Position numbers and translations under genes: made by a program. A stretch of 64,000 nt of DNA from the NCBI RefSeq assembly GCF_901538265.1, contig NZ_LR593886.1:8825738-8889737 (forward strand), given 5' to 3'. Under the pieces are notes generated by a model. It was not told the DNA's origin and searched no databases. It saw nothing but the letters and a program-made list of their open reading frames with translations. Positions 55,014-63,488 of the stretch are shown one piece after another. The DNA is from Gemmata massiliana (lineage in GTDB: Bacteria; Planctomycetota; Planctomycetia; Gemmatales; Gemmataceae). The first letter of the stretch is position 1; each line of letters begins with the position of its first letter.

Positions 55014-57524
55014 CCGCCCCCGGTGGGGTTAATCATCCCGTCGGGGAGTCTCATGTTACCCTCGAGCACGTTACAGCAGGGCAACACGTCTTTGCGGTTC
55101 AGGGCGATCTCCACCTGACCACCATGTCGGCTGCGGATGTGGCCGACACGGTGGAGGTACAAGCGGTTGACCCTTCCACCCGGGTGTGGGAGCCGGCCAT
55201 CCTCAGTACCCTTCAGCCGGCACAGCACTTCGCTGGCCGTGAGGGCATTCTCGACGACCTCTCCAAGTGGGCCAAGCGGGTTCGAGTCCAAGACCGGGTC
55301 GTCGCTCTGGTAGCTGTTGGTGGAACGGGCAAGACGGCCGTGGCAGAGCGGATCCTCCGTGCTCTTCCGAAGAATCGCAAGGCCGGCGTGTTCGTCTGGA
55401 GCTTCTACGAGAAACCACAGACGGAGGCGTTCCTCCGAGCCACGTGTGATTACTTCTGCGGTACCACACCAGTCACATCGGGCGGACTGCTCGCTCACCT
55501 CCAGCAAGGGCTCCGGGCAGCCGAACTGCCTCACCTTTTGATCCTCGACGGGTTGGAGTTGGTCCAAGCAACCGGGATGACTGGAAAGGCATTGGGAGAA
55601 CTCGAAGACCCACTACTGAAGCAACTACTTCGGTGGCTTGCGTCGGGCCACGGTGGACGGGCAAGAGTGCTCGTTACCAGTCGGTTCCCACTCTCAGATC
55701 TCTCCGACTGGGAGGGCCAAGGATATCGCTCGATCCTTCTCGTAGACCTCGAACCGGCAGCCGCACGATCACTCCTACAGAGGCGGGGAGTCAAGGGCGA
55801 CGACCAGGCCCTCAATGCCTTGGCTGAGAGCGTCCACCGACACGCCCTGACGGTCGATGTCCTCGGTTTGTACCTTAACCGGTTCGGCGGTGGCGATCCT
55901 AACAATGCCCCCCAGTTCGATCTCTCAACGCTGAAAAGCGATCAGAAGGGGGCGCGGTTGACGAGAGTGCTGGAGAGTTATGCCGACAAACTACCACCGG
56001 GAGAGCGTGACCTATTGGCCCGGTTGTCGCTATTCCCTCGCGGGGTCACCGTCGAGTACCTCAGGTTCATCATCGGAGCGGGCCACCACGTCGCAGGTGC
56101 CTTATCCGACTACGGGCCGGTCCAGTTGCTTGGTATGCTGGGGGATCTTCACGATCTCGGGCTGGCGTTCCGCTCAGAGCGGCAAGGAGGGAAGCACGTA
56201 CTCGGCCCACCCATTTCTACGAGACTTTTTCCGCTCCCTCCTCGGCACAACTAAGCCCGAAGATGTCCACGAGGCGGTCCGCGGCCTACTGGCACTCGGA
56301 TTGGAGAGTCGGCCTGGGGCGATCCCCTCTAACCCTGCGACCCGAGACAAATACGAGCAGCTAATCGAGGCCACACACTTGGCCGGGAGGCCGGCCGATG
56401 CAGCGGAATTGTACGCAACATCGCTCGGAGGCGTTTACGTACTGTCTCTCCAAATTGGCGAGAGCTCACGGGGGCTGAGAGTTGTATCCGGCTTACTGTC
56501 TGCTGGCCCTCCGCCGGCTACCGCGTTCGACAGGGCCGGTCTACTAGAAGATCAGGGTTTTTACGCATACATACTGGGCAACCTGATACTCAGCCGCCAA
56601 GCTTACGAAGAATCGGCAGCTCTATTCCGCTCGATTGGAAACCTGTCGAAGCTCGCGAACGTCCTCCGGCTGTGGGCCGACCTCGAACGGACGGTCGGCC
56701 ACTTAACCCGGTCGCGGGAGCTGGCGGAAGAATCTCTGAATATTGTTAATTCATTAAATCAAGATTATTCGCAGATTTTCGCTCACTCGTGTCTGGCTTC
56801 GACCCTGGTCTGTTTGGGAGAGACTCAGCTCGCGCGAGATCACTTTCAGAAGGCTACCGAGCTCGAGCGTCATGAATTGTTTTCTGGTCGCGGGTTCAGT
56901 GAAGCCGAATTGAAATACTTCACAGGCGATGTCGCGGGAGCGCGTCGCCAGACTCTGAACAATCGTGTAATGAGCGAAGAGAGGCGGGTCGAGAGGGATA
57001 TGGCGTTATGCGACAGCTTGCTCGGTCTCTTGACGCTGCACGATTCGGGAGATTTGGCAACCGCGGGCCGACACCTCGATTCGGCCCGAGCATACGCAAC
57101 ACGGTCCGGCCACTTGGAAGTTCAACTACGGTGCCACATACTCGCAGGTCGCATTGAGGCGGCCCAGGAGGCTCTGACTGCTGCTAAGGCCGAGTTCCAG
57201 GCCGGAATCGACTTGGCAGACTCGTGTGAGTTCAAACGTTTGGGGGCGGATCTTCGACTGGAGTTTGCCGCGGTCGGCATAAGGATGGGGGAGCTAAACG
57301 AGGTAATCGCTATTGCCTCCTCCGTCCTGAACTGGTCGGAGTGCGTTGATCATCAATATGAGTGGGGGGCAGCAGATGCCCTCCACCTCCTTGGGGTGGC
57401 CAATGCTCGCCTTGGACAGATCGAAGACGCTAGGACTTACCTCGCTAGCGCTGTCACGAGGCGAATTGGTCTCGGGCACCGTGGCGTCGCCGAGACTAAA
57501 TCTATGCTCCAAGGGCTCGCGTAG
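55010..57524 (+). pseudogene. STAND-type NTPase with TPR-like C-terminus, frameshifted
   Basis: From ATG 55010: a short N-terminal region with TAGQHVFAVQGDLHL, then an NB-ARC/NACHT-like NTPase (Walker A VGGTGKTAVAE, Walker B-like HLLILDGLEL, sensor RVLVTSRFPL, then HALTVDVLGLYL and a winged helix). At about 56198 the frame shifts by one: RQGGKH continues in another frame as YSAHPFLRDFFRSLLG and runs to 57524 through helical TPR-like repeats (RQAYEESAALFRSIGNLSKLA; LARDHFQKATELE). Deleting one G at 56198 restores a protein of about 837 residues. Such proteins act in bacterial conflict or signalling. Confidence 0.82.
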
Positions 57525-57918
57525 GAACCTGTCCGAAAGCTACGGCTTTCCGGTAGTTCAATACCCGAGTGGCAACGGTCGTCGAGTCCACCCACACATA
57601 TACACTGGCGATCTTTTTCCGAGGATCGCCCTTCCGAACGCACAGGATCAGTCGCTCCGACTCGAACTCACGGAGCCACCTGGAAATGGTTCCCTGACTC
57701 ACGCCCGCGAGCACACCGGCTTGGGTGCCGCTGAGTAGGAACTGCCCGCCCCACGCCCGGCCCGCCAGTTCGTAGCACAGCGTGGCCAACCGCCACTTTG
57801 TGTCGAGGTGCCGCAAGCCCTGAATTGATTGCGTGAACTCTGGGAGCGTCTCAACACCGAGTCGCTCCCAGATCTCCACGAGCTTCGGCGGGAGCGGTTT
57901 ATTGTTTTGCGGGTTCAT
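57502..57918 (-). CDS. winged helix-turn-helix DNA-binding protein
   Basis: 138 residues from ATG 57918 (MNPQNNKPLPPKLVEIWERLG). The helix-turn-helix is at about residues 60-95: LLSGTQAGVLAGVSQGTISRWLREFESERLI, followed by a basic wing (CVRKGDPRKKIASVYVWV). A 24-bp palindrome lies 22 bases upstream of its start and is repeated before the gene at 61162, which suggests this protein may bind both. Its stop overlaps the end of the STAND gene by 23 bases, tail to tail. Confidence 0.72.
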   Translation of the reverse strand: MNPQNNKPLPPKLVEIWERLGVETLPEFTQSIQGLRHLDTKWRLATLCYELAGRAWGGQFLLSGTQAGVLAGVSQGTISRWLREFESERLILCVRKGDPRKKIASVYVWVDSTTVATRVLNYRKAVAFGQVPTRALGA

Positions 57919-57940
57919 CACAGGCCGGCCTCGCGTGGTG

Positions 57941-57964
57941 AAAAGTGGTCGCGCGACCACTTTT
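57941..57964. promoter_or_regulatory. 24-bp perfect palindrome, operator-like (copy 1)
   Basis: AAAAGTGGTCGC followed by its exact reverse complement. It lies 22 bases upstream of the winged-helix gene start and touches the stop codon of the split gene at 57963. A second copy is at 61125-61148. It could be an operator or, for the upstream gene, a terminator hairpin. Confidence 0.75.
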
Positions 57965-58608
57965 AGGGGTACACGGTCGGGTTTCCGCCCAGGATGCCGC
58001 CGGTGATGGCCCCCAGGTTCGGCGTCGACAGGCCACCGGGAGCCAGTCCGTTCCCGGGAATAGAAACTGGAGGGCGTGTCCCACTGCCAAACGGGTCCGT
58101 GGGTTGCTGCCCGACGAGTAAGCCATCGCCCGTAAGCGGGTTCTGTCCACCCGCCTGACCCGCGGGCCAAAGGATATCGTCGGAGAAGTTCCGGGCCGTA
58201 CTCAGTGACACGTCTTGGAGCAGCGGCGTGAGGAACGGCGGGATCGCGGCCGAAACTGAAACCGCGGACGGGTCGATAACGCCATAACTGTAATGCCCGC
58301 CGACCTTGTGAACGGCCGTCACGCCGTCCGGGGATAACTCGACGTTCGAGAGCGTCACGGCCGCGTTTAGTGCAACGAAGTTGGTGTCCCTCGACTCGAA
58401 CGTGGGGAGCACCGGCGGGGCACCGGTTCGCATCGCCACCCAATCGACTTCGAGCGTCATCTGCCCGCCGTGTACGGTCACGGCCTTGGCCTTGCCCCCG
58501 TTCGGACCGACGCCCGTACCGGGCATCATCTTCGTGCCCGTCTCAAAGGCGTAGGACGAAGTGATTTCGTAAGTGTCGTAAGGGGCACGGTCGATGTACG
58601 CCGTGGCT
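57963..58608 (-). pseudogene. 3' part of a 630-residue gene split by an IS
   Basis: This continues the frame of the segment at 59824-61070 after removal of the insertion sequence and one target copy: ATAYIDRAPYDTYEITSSYA, then ETGTKMMPGTGVGPNGGKAK, with strand-rich DGVTAVHKVGGHYSYGVI and a proline/glycine-rich end. The stop is at 57963-57965. No family is recognised. Confidence 0.8.
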
Positions 58609-58618
58609 CCGCGGGCCG

Positions 58619-59823
58619 CAGGGCGTGCGCACTATGAACGGCTGACGGTGTAGGGTTTTATGTCTACACCGAGGGCATCTGGAGGATATCCAATGCCCCT
58701 CGCGCTGACCACGGTGTTTGCGGACCTGCCCGACCCACGGATCGAGACTGCCAACAAGTTGCACCCGCTGACGGACATCCTGGTGATCGCGACGTGCGCG
58801 GTGATCGCTGGGGCCGACGGGTGGGAGGAGATCGCCGAGTACGGACAGAGCAAGGAGGACTTCTTTCGACGGTTCCTCGAACTGCCCAACGGGGTGCCGA
58901 GCCACGATACATTCGAGCGCGTGTTCGCCAAACTCGATCCCGATGCGTTCGCCGACCGGTTCGGGCGCGGGATGCGCGCGTTGTGCGAATCGACGGGGTT
59001 GGTCCACATCGCGGTCGACGGGAAGAGCGCACGGCGTTCGGCCCAAGGCACGTTCACCGGGTGCCTGCACTTGGTCAGCGCATGGGCCACCGAGAGCCGC
59101 CTGATCCTGGGCCAGCGGTCGGTGCCCGAGGGCGGGCACGAGATCACCACGGTGCCCGACCTGTTGGCCGCGCTGAACCTGAACGGCGCGGTGGTGACGC
59201 TGGACGCGGCCGGGTGTCAGAAGGCCACGGTCGAGCAGATCCGCCAGCAGGGTGGGGACTATGTGGTGCGCGTGAAGGGGAACCAGAAGGGGCTGCACGA
59301 CGCCGTGGCCGACGTGTTCGACCGCGCCGGGGGCGCGGAGCTCGCGGGGTGCGACATGGCGGGCGAGGCGGGGGTGGGGCACGGGCGCGAGGAAGAGCGG
59401 TACGTGACTGTGGTCCAAGACCCCGAGGGCTTGCCGGGCGGGTGGACCGATGTCGGCGCGGTCGCACTGGTGTGTCGGGAGCGCCGGGCCAAAGGCCAGA
59501 AGAGCGAAGGCACGGGGCACTACTACATCACCAGCTTGCGCGTGCGCGCGGCGGTGTTGGCGGGTTACATCCGGAACCATTGGGGCATCGAGAATGGGCT
59601 GCATTGGGTGTTGGACGTGGCGTTCCGTGAGGACGATAGCCGCGCCCGCACCGGACACGCGGCAGCGAATCTGGGGATGCTCCGGCGCGTGGCCGTGTCC
59701 CTGTTGACGCGCACCAAGGTCAAAGGCAGTATCAAAACCCGGCGCATGAAGGCCGGGTGGGATGACAACTACCTACTGCAAGTTATCCAAGGAATTACAG
59801 CCTAATAAAGTGCGCACGCCCTG
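58619..59823. mobile_element. ISAs1-family insertion sequence with 10-bp target duplication
   Basis: The ends are 15-bp inverted repeats, CAGGGCGTGCGCACT at 58619-58633 and its complement at 59809-59823. The 10-bp target CCGCGGGCCG appears at 58609-58618 and again at 59824-59833. The element is 1205 bp with one transposase gene. Perfect ends and target copies mean a recent insertion. Confidence 0.95.
58660..59805 (+). CDS. ISAs1-family DDE transposase
   Basis: 381 residues from ATG 58660; a Met at residue 12 (MPLALTTVFADLPDPR) is an alternative start. Family motifs: the opening DPR-type segment, IAVDGKSARRS (first Asp), VVTLDAAGCQKATVEQIRQQ (second Asp), and the terminal NHWGIENGLHWVLDVAFRED (Glu). 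The gene is full length and intact, so the element should be able to move. It fills the insertion sequence and is opposite in strand to the gene it interrupts. Confidence 0.93.
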   Translation: MSTPRASGGYPMPLALTTVFADLPDPRIETANKLHPLTDILVIATCAVIAGADGWEEIAEYGQSKEDFFRRFLELPNGVPSHDTFERVFAKLDPDAFADRFGRGMRALCESTGLVHIAVDGKSARRSAQGTFTGCLHLVSAWATESRLILGQRSVPEGGHEITTVPDLLAALNLNGAVVTLDAAGCQKATVEQIRQQGGDYVVRVKGNQKGLHDAVADVFDRAGGAELAGCDMAGEAGVGHGREEERYVTVVQDPEGLPGGWTDVGAVALVCRERRAKGQKSEGTGHYYITSLRVRAAVLAGYIRNHWGIENGLHWVLDVAFREDDSRARTGHAAANLGMLRRVAVSLLTRTKVKGSIKTRRMKAGWDDNYLLQVIQGITA

Positions 59824-61070
59824 CCGCGGGCCGAGAGTGTGGTTTCGCCGATGTTGAGCGAGAACCCCTGAGCGAGTTCGGCAGCTGCGACCATCTCAGC
59901 GTTGGGCTGTTGCCCGCCTTTTTCGGACCGCAATTCGGTCACGATCACTTCGGCCCGGGCACACGGATCTTTGAACGCCGCGGCCACCAACGCCGTGAGT
60001 CGTTTGCGGATCGGCGGGGCAAGCCCCGGGCGTCCCTCCTGAATGCCGGGCATCTCTCCGACGGTGGGCATCACGGCTGGGCCGGGCGGCTTCCCGATCG
60101 CTGCGGCCACCGCTCCGACTGCCGCTCCCACGAGTCCGGCCCCGAACCCACCCCCGACCGGGGACAGATTCGCCTGCATCCCGACCTGCACAGACGGGGA
60201 CATTAGGTCTTCACTGAACGTACCCCAGACCATCGGGAGCCCGTTCTCGAACCCTTCGCTCCGGAGCTTCGAGTAGCACATCGACAACGCGACGTTAAAC
60301 AGGTCTTTCCGGCTCGTCCCCTTCTGACCGGTAAGCGACAGCTCGATCTGTCCGGTCCGCCGGAACCCGGGCTTGGCGCAGTGGACCGTGAACCGCCCAT
60401 TCGCTTTCAAGGCCGGGAACGGGGGCATATACGCCTGCTCCATATCGTCGAACTCGAACGCCAGTTCGGTCCAGTTCGGATGAAGCGTGTACTTGGCAGA
60501 CTGGCGTTTGTAGTCGCTGAGAATCGGTGGCGTGACCTGATCGCGGAAGTTGTCCGCGGACTGGAGCAAATCGCCCCGCACGACAAGCTTCCCGTGCGTT
60601 TGGATGTGCGAGTAGTTCAACTCGTCGAACGTTTCACTCTGCTCCCAACGCAGGCTCACAACCGGATCAGTTAGTGGGTTGTCTCCGCAGTCGTAGGTCG
60701 AAACCTTGTAGCCCACATCAACGAAGAACGTCCCGGGGTTGATCTCCGTGATCGTGGCCGGCTGAATCGGGGTCGGTCCCAAGTCCGCATCGGGCCGGCC
60801 GTCGGTGGGTTGCCACTGAATGATCGTGGAACCGTTGACACCGTAGTAAAGCGGGCGTCGCGGCATATTCAGCATGTGGCGGATATCGGCGAGCAACAAG
60901 GCCGAGTCCGTGGGGATCACTGTTTGGACAGACGCGATCCCTCGTGCCCGAATCGTGCTCGTATTGCACACCACGTCCATCCCCGACACGGGATCGCGTT
61001 TGGTGTCAAACTGCACCGTAGCGGACTTGAGGAGGTGGAACCGGATGCCGTTGTAGGTGAGAGTGCTCAT
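59824..61070 (-). pseudogene. 5' part of the split gene (element structural-type protein)
   Basis: From ATG 61070 (MSTLTYNGIRFHLLKSATVQ); ATGs at 61076 and 61079 are also in frame. The first 400 residues are strand-rich (TDPVVSLRWEQSETFDELNY), then a glycine/alanine-rich hydrophobic stretch (GGGFGAGLVGAAVGAVAAAIG) and helices. The frame enters the insertion sequence after GETTLSARG. Joined to 57963-58608 it gives 1893 bases, 630 residues, with no stop. It is divergent from the tail-like genes and may be a structural or baseplate-like protein; family unknown. Confidence 0.8.
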
Positions 61071-61117
61071 TACCATCATGGTACGCGATCGATCGCGTAC
61101 CATGATGGTAATGAGCA
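61064..61117. promoter_or_regulatory. 54-bp perfect palindrome over a divergent start region
   Basis: Each 27-base arm, starting TGCTCATTACCATCATGG, is exactly complementary to the other, with the centre at GATC|GATC. It covers the start codon of the minus-strand gene, and mirror-image ATGATGGTAATGAGC faces the plus-strand gene. No spacer is present, so it would form a cruciform or a tight RNA hairpin. Confidence 0.9.
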
Positions 61118-61124
61118 TGCGACC

Positions 61125-61148
61125 AAAAGTGGTCGCGCGACCACTTTC
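61125..61148. promoter_or_regulatory. 24-bp palindrome, operator-like (copy 2)
   Basis: The sequence is the same as at 57941-57964 except that the last base is C. The 22-bp core is perfectly symmetric. It ends 13 bases before the ATG at 61162. Two copies before two starts of one element suggest shared control, perhaps by the winged-helix protein. Confidence 0.78.
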
Positions 61149-61161
61149 TGGGGCGGTCACA

Positions 61162-61674
61162 ATGGCGATCGACGGGTACACGGTCAACGGTGCGGCCCGC
61201 GTTCAGGTCGGCACGGGCAGTGCAGGTGCTCTGGAGTTGCTCGGGTACACCGATCGCGGCGTGCAGATCGACATCCAGGAGCTGACCAAGGACATCATCA
61301 CGGACATCTCCGGGGAAGCCCCGCAGGACGTGCAGTCGATGGGGATGATGGCCCGCATCGTGGCCAACCTGATCGCGATGGATCGTACCGTGTTCAAGAA
61401 GCTGCAAGGGCGTGGGGATCGAACCACACCCGGGTTGGTGAACACGGCCGGTCTGGTACTCGGGGGATCCGGTAACTACCTGTTCCGCGTCGGCATCGAG
61501 TCCCCGTTCGACGAACCGTGGTCATTCAACAAGTGCTTCGTCCGCCCCGGGTACGGCACCACGCTCGCGTCCGCTGCGAACCCGTTCCGCATCGAGTTCC
61601 AGGCGATCCCGTGGGCTGCCGCCACCGCCGTGACGAACAAAGACACGCCCCTCTGGACCCGATCCCTTTCCTGA
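61162..61674 (+). CDS. small tube-like protein, hypothetical
   Basis: 170 residues from ATG 61162. An in-frame open stretch runs back to 61057 but crosses both palindromes. The protein is strand-rich and soluble: YTVNGAARVQVGTGSAGALE, VQIDIQELTKDIITDISGEA, FRIEFQAIPWAAATAV. Size and position (before a frameshifting gene and a tape-measure-like gene) are those of a phage tail-tube protein; I cannot confirm the fold from sequence. First of three genes on one strand, 15 bases before the next. Confidence 0.65.
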   Translation: MAIDGYTVNGAARVQVGTGSAGALELLGYTDRGVQIDIQELTKDIITDISGEAPQDVQSMGMMARIVANLIAMDRTVFKKLQGRGDRTTPGLVNTAGLVLGGSGNYLFRVGIESPFDEPWSFNKCFVRPGYGTTLASAANPFRIEFQAIPWAAATAVTNKDTPLWTRSLS

Positions 61675-61689
61675 CCCCCGAGTCTTCTA

Positions 61690-62231
61690 ATGCTCAACTG
61701 GCTCAAAAAGCGGTGGGTACGTACCCACCGCTCGATCTACCGTTTCCACGACGGCACCAAGACACGGTACGCAGACCCGCTCGTTATTGCGAGGGAGATC
61801 GAGAGCAAGTGCCCGCAATACGCGGACCTGTTCGGGCTGCTCGTGGACGATCACAGTTTCGCGGGCGATTCCGGGCCGGTGGTAGACGATCTGCGTCGCC
61901 AGCAGAAAGAGGCGCTGGCCACGCTCGTGAAAGTATCACGTGAGGTGTTCGGCGTTTCGACCTCACCCGATCCGCTTATGGGCCACGTGCTCACCGAAGC
62001 GGCGAGTTTCAAGCTCCTCGGGGACTGGCTCGTGTGGATGAGCACTGCCGCGGAGGACGCCCGCCCTTTCTTGAACTGGCCGTCTCGGGCCTCACCTTTG
62101 ACGCCGCCCGACTCCCCTACCGACTCGTCTGCGGACTCTGGTTCCATCGAGACGACGTAGAGCGGCGTGAGGAAAAACGGGCGAACCGGATCGCCGGCCG
62201 AATTGCGGCCGAAATCGCACAGGCACTCTGA
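61690..62231 (+). CDS. tail-assembly-chaperone-like gene with -1 frameshift
   Basis: From ATG 61690 the zero frame makes 156 residues ending at 62160. A slippery CCCTTTC sits at 62064-62070 in exact X-XXY-YYZ phase (codons CCT TTC). A -1 slip there reads on as LELAVSGLTFDAARLPYRLV and REEKRANRIAGRIAAEIAQA to 62231, giving about 180 residues. The -1 tail looks like real helical protein, while the zero-frame tail is a S/P/D-rich run. In many phages the two products of this gene (such as lambda G and G-T) bring the tape measure to the tube. A separate gene from GTG 62034 is the alternative. Confidence 0.75.
62064..62070 (+). promoter_or_regulatory. -1 ribosomal frameshift slippery heptamer
   Basis: C-CCT-TTC in the zero frame of the gene at 61690. 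Both tRNAs can re-pair one base back (CCC, TTT). I did not identify a clear downstream stem. The use of the site is inferred from phase and from the coding quality of the -1 frame. Confidence 0.6.
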
Positions 62232-62240
62232 GGTGACGAC

Positions 62241-63251
62241 GTGGACGCAACTCTCGATGATGTGCTGGACGAACTGAAGAAACAGGTGAAACTGGCCACG
62301 ATCGCCAACACGATCGCGTCCGGCACGCAGTTGCTCATGACGAAGGCTTTGCCCGCGGGACTGATGGCTGGCCCGGGTACACAAACCGCCGCACCGAAGC
62401 CACCGGCCGGGATGCCGCTCCATCCGCCCGGTGTGCCCGGAACCGGGCACCCTCAGCAACACAACTCCCAGCAGCAACAGAATCAACAGGGCGGTCAAGC
62501 CCAGCAGAACTCTAACACCAAGAAGAATCGTCGTGGCAAGAAGTCGTCCCAGAGCTTCTGGAGTCGCGTGCGGGGCGGGATCGCAAACAAGGTCAAGAGC
62601 GGGCGACTCGGGCGGGCGTACAGCGGTGGGCAGAAGGGCGTCGGCTCGTTCCTCGGCGGCAAAGGTCCGACCGGGATGAAGGGGCTCGGCGGCATGTCAG
62701 GAGCTGCGGCCCGTGTCGCCGGCCCGGTCGCAGTGGTAGCGGGCGTGGTGCAGGGGTTGAACGAGTTCCGTAAGGCCGTGGTGCAGGCGACCGACGAGCA
62801 ACTCGCGGCGGCCCGGAAGCTCCGCGATGTGAGCGGCCATATGGACTTGATCTTCGCCCAGAGCGACATCAAGGACGCGATGCGAGGCATGCGGCAGGGG
62901 CAAGCCCAGGCTCAAAGTACCGCACGACTAGCGGACTCGGAACAACGCCGCAAGGACTCGATGGAGCCACTTGAGAACGCTGTCACGAACATTAAGAACG
63001 ACCTACTTGCAAAGCTGAACGACGCGATCCTTCCGGCGATCGAAGTCTGTGCGGACATTGCCAAGTTCATCGAGCGAAACTGGCCTTGGTCGGTTAAAGA
63101 AGAAGAGAAGAAGAAGGAGCCACTCGGCTTGGCCGGTAGCATGCAAGCCGCCGAAGCGGAAGCGGCCCGAATCACTGCCGAAGGGCGACGGCTCATGGAT
63201 CGCGCCAGAGCCGCAAGTGGAACATCTCGTCCGGGTGGACGACTGCCTTAA
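62241..63251 (+). CDS. tape-measure-like protein, hypothetical
   Basis: 336 residues from GTG 62241, 9 bases after the frameshift product ends. A Q/N-rich linker (QQHNSQQQQNQQGGQAQQNS, about 75-95) leads to a basic segment. A glycine/alanine hydrophobic stretch (GAAARVAGPVAVVAGVVQG, about 154-172) is followed by long amphipathic helices to the end (AQAQSTARLADSEQRRKDS; SMQAAEAEAARITAEGRRLM). Membrane segment plus helices and the position after the chaperone fit a short tape measure. No family is recognised. Confidence 0.6.
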   Translation: MDATLDDVLDELKKQVKLATIANTIASGTQLLMTKALPAGLMAGPGTQTAAPKPPAGMPLHPPGVPGTGHPQQHNSQQQQNQQGGQAQQNSNTKKNRRGKKSSQSFWSRVRGGIANKVKSGRLGRAYSGGQKGVGSFLGGKGPTGMKGLGGMSGAAARVAGPVAVVAGVVQGLNEFRKAVVQATDEQLAAARKLRDVSGHMDLIFAQSDIKDAMRGMRQGQAQAQSTARLADSEQRRKDSMEPLENAVTNIKNDLLAKLNDAILPAIEVCADIAKFIERNWPWSVKEEEKKKEPLGLAGSMQAAEAEAARITAEGRRLMDRARAASGTSRPGGRLP

Positions 63252-63488
63252 CACTTCAAAACGTAGTGGGTGGGAAGTACGATCTCAGGAGCGAGCCAGA
63301 CGATACTGAGCCCTTGACTCGTGGGTTCACTCAATCAGAGTCGATGCAATTTGCGATTCGAGTGCCTCGCCCGTAGCCGGTCACGCTCTTATGGCGTGAG
63401 GCCAACCTTCCCCGGACCGCTACAATCACGTCGACGACATTAACTCGGTCGACCCTCCGATTGCGTGATGTTTCTTAAGGGGAGCTGT

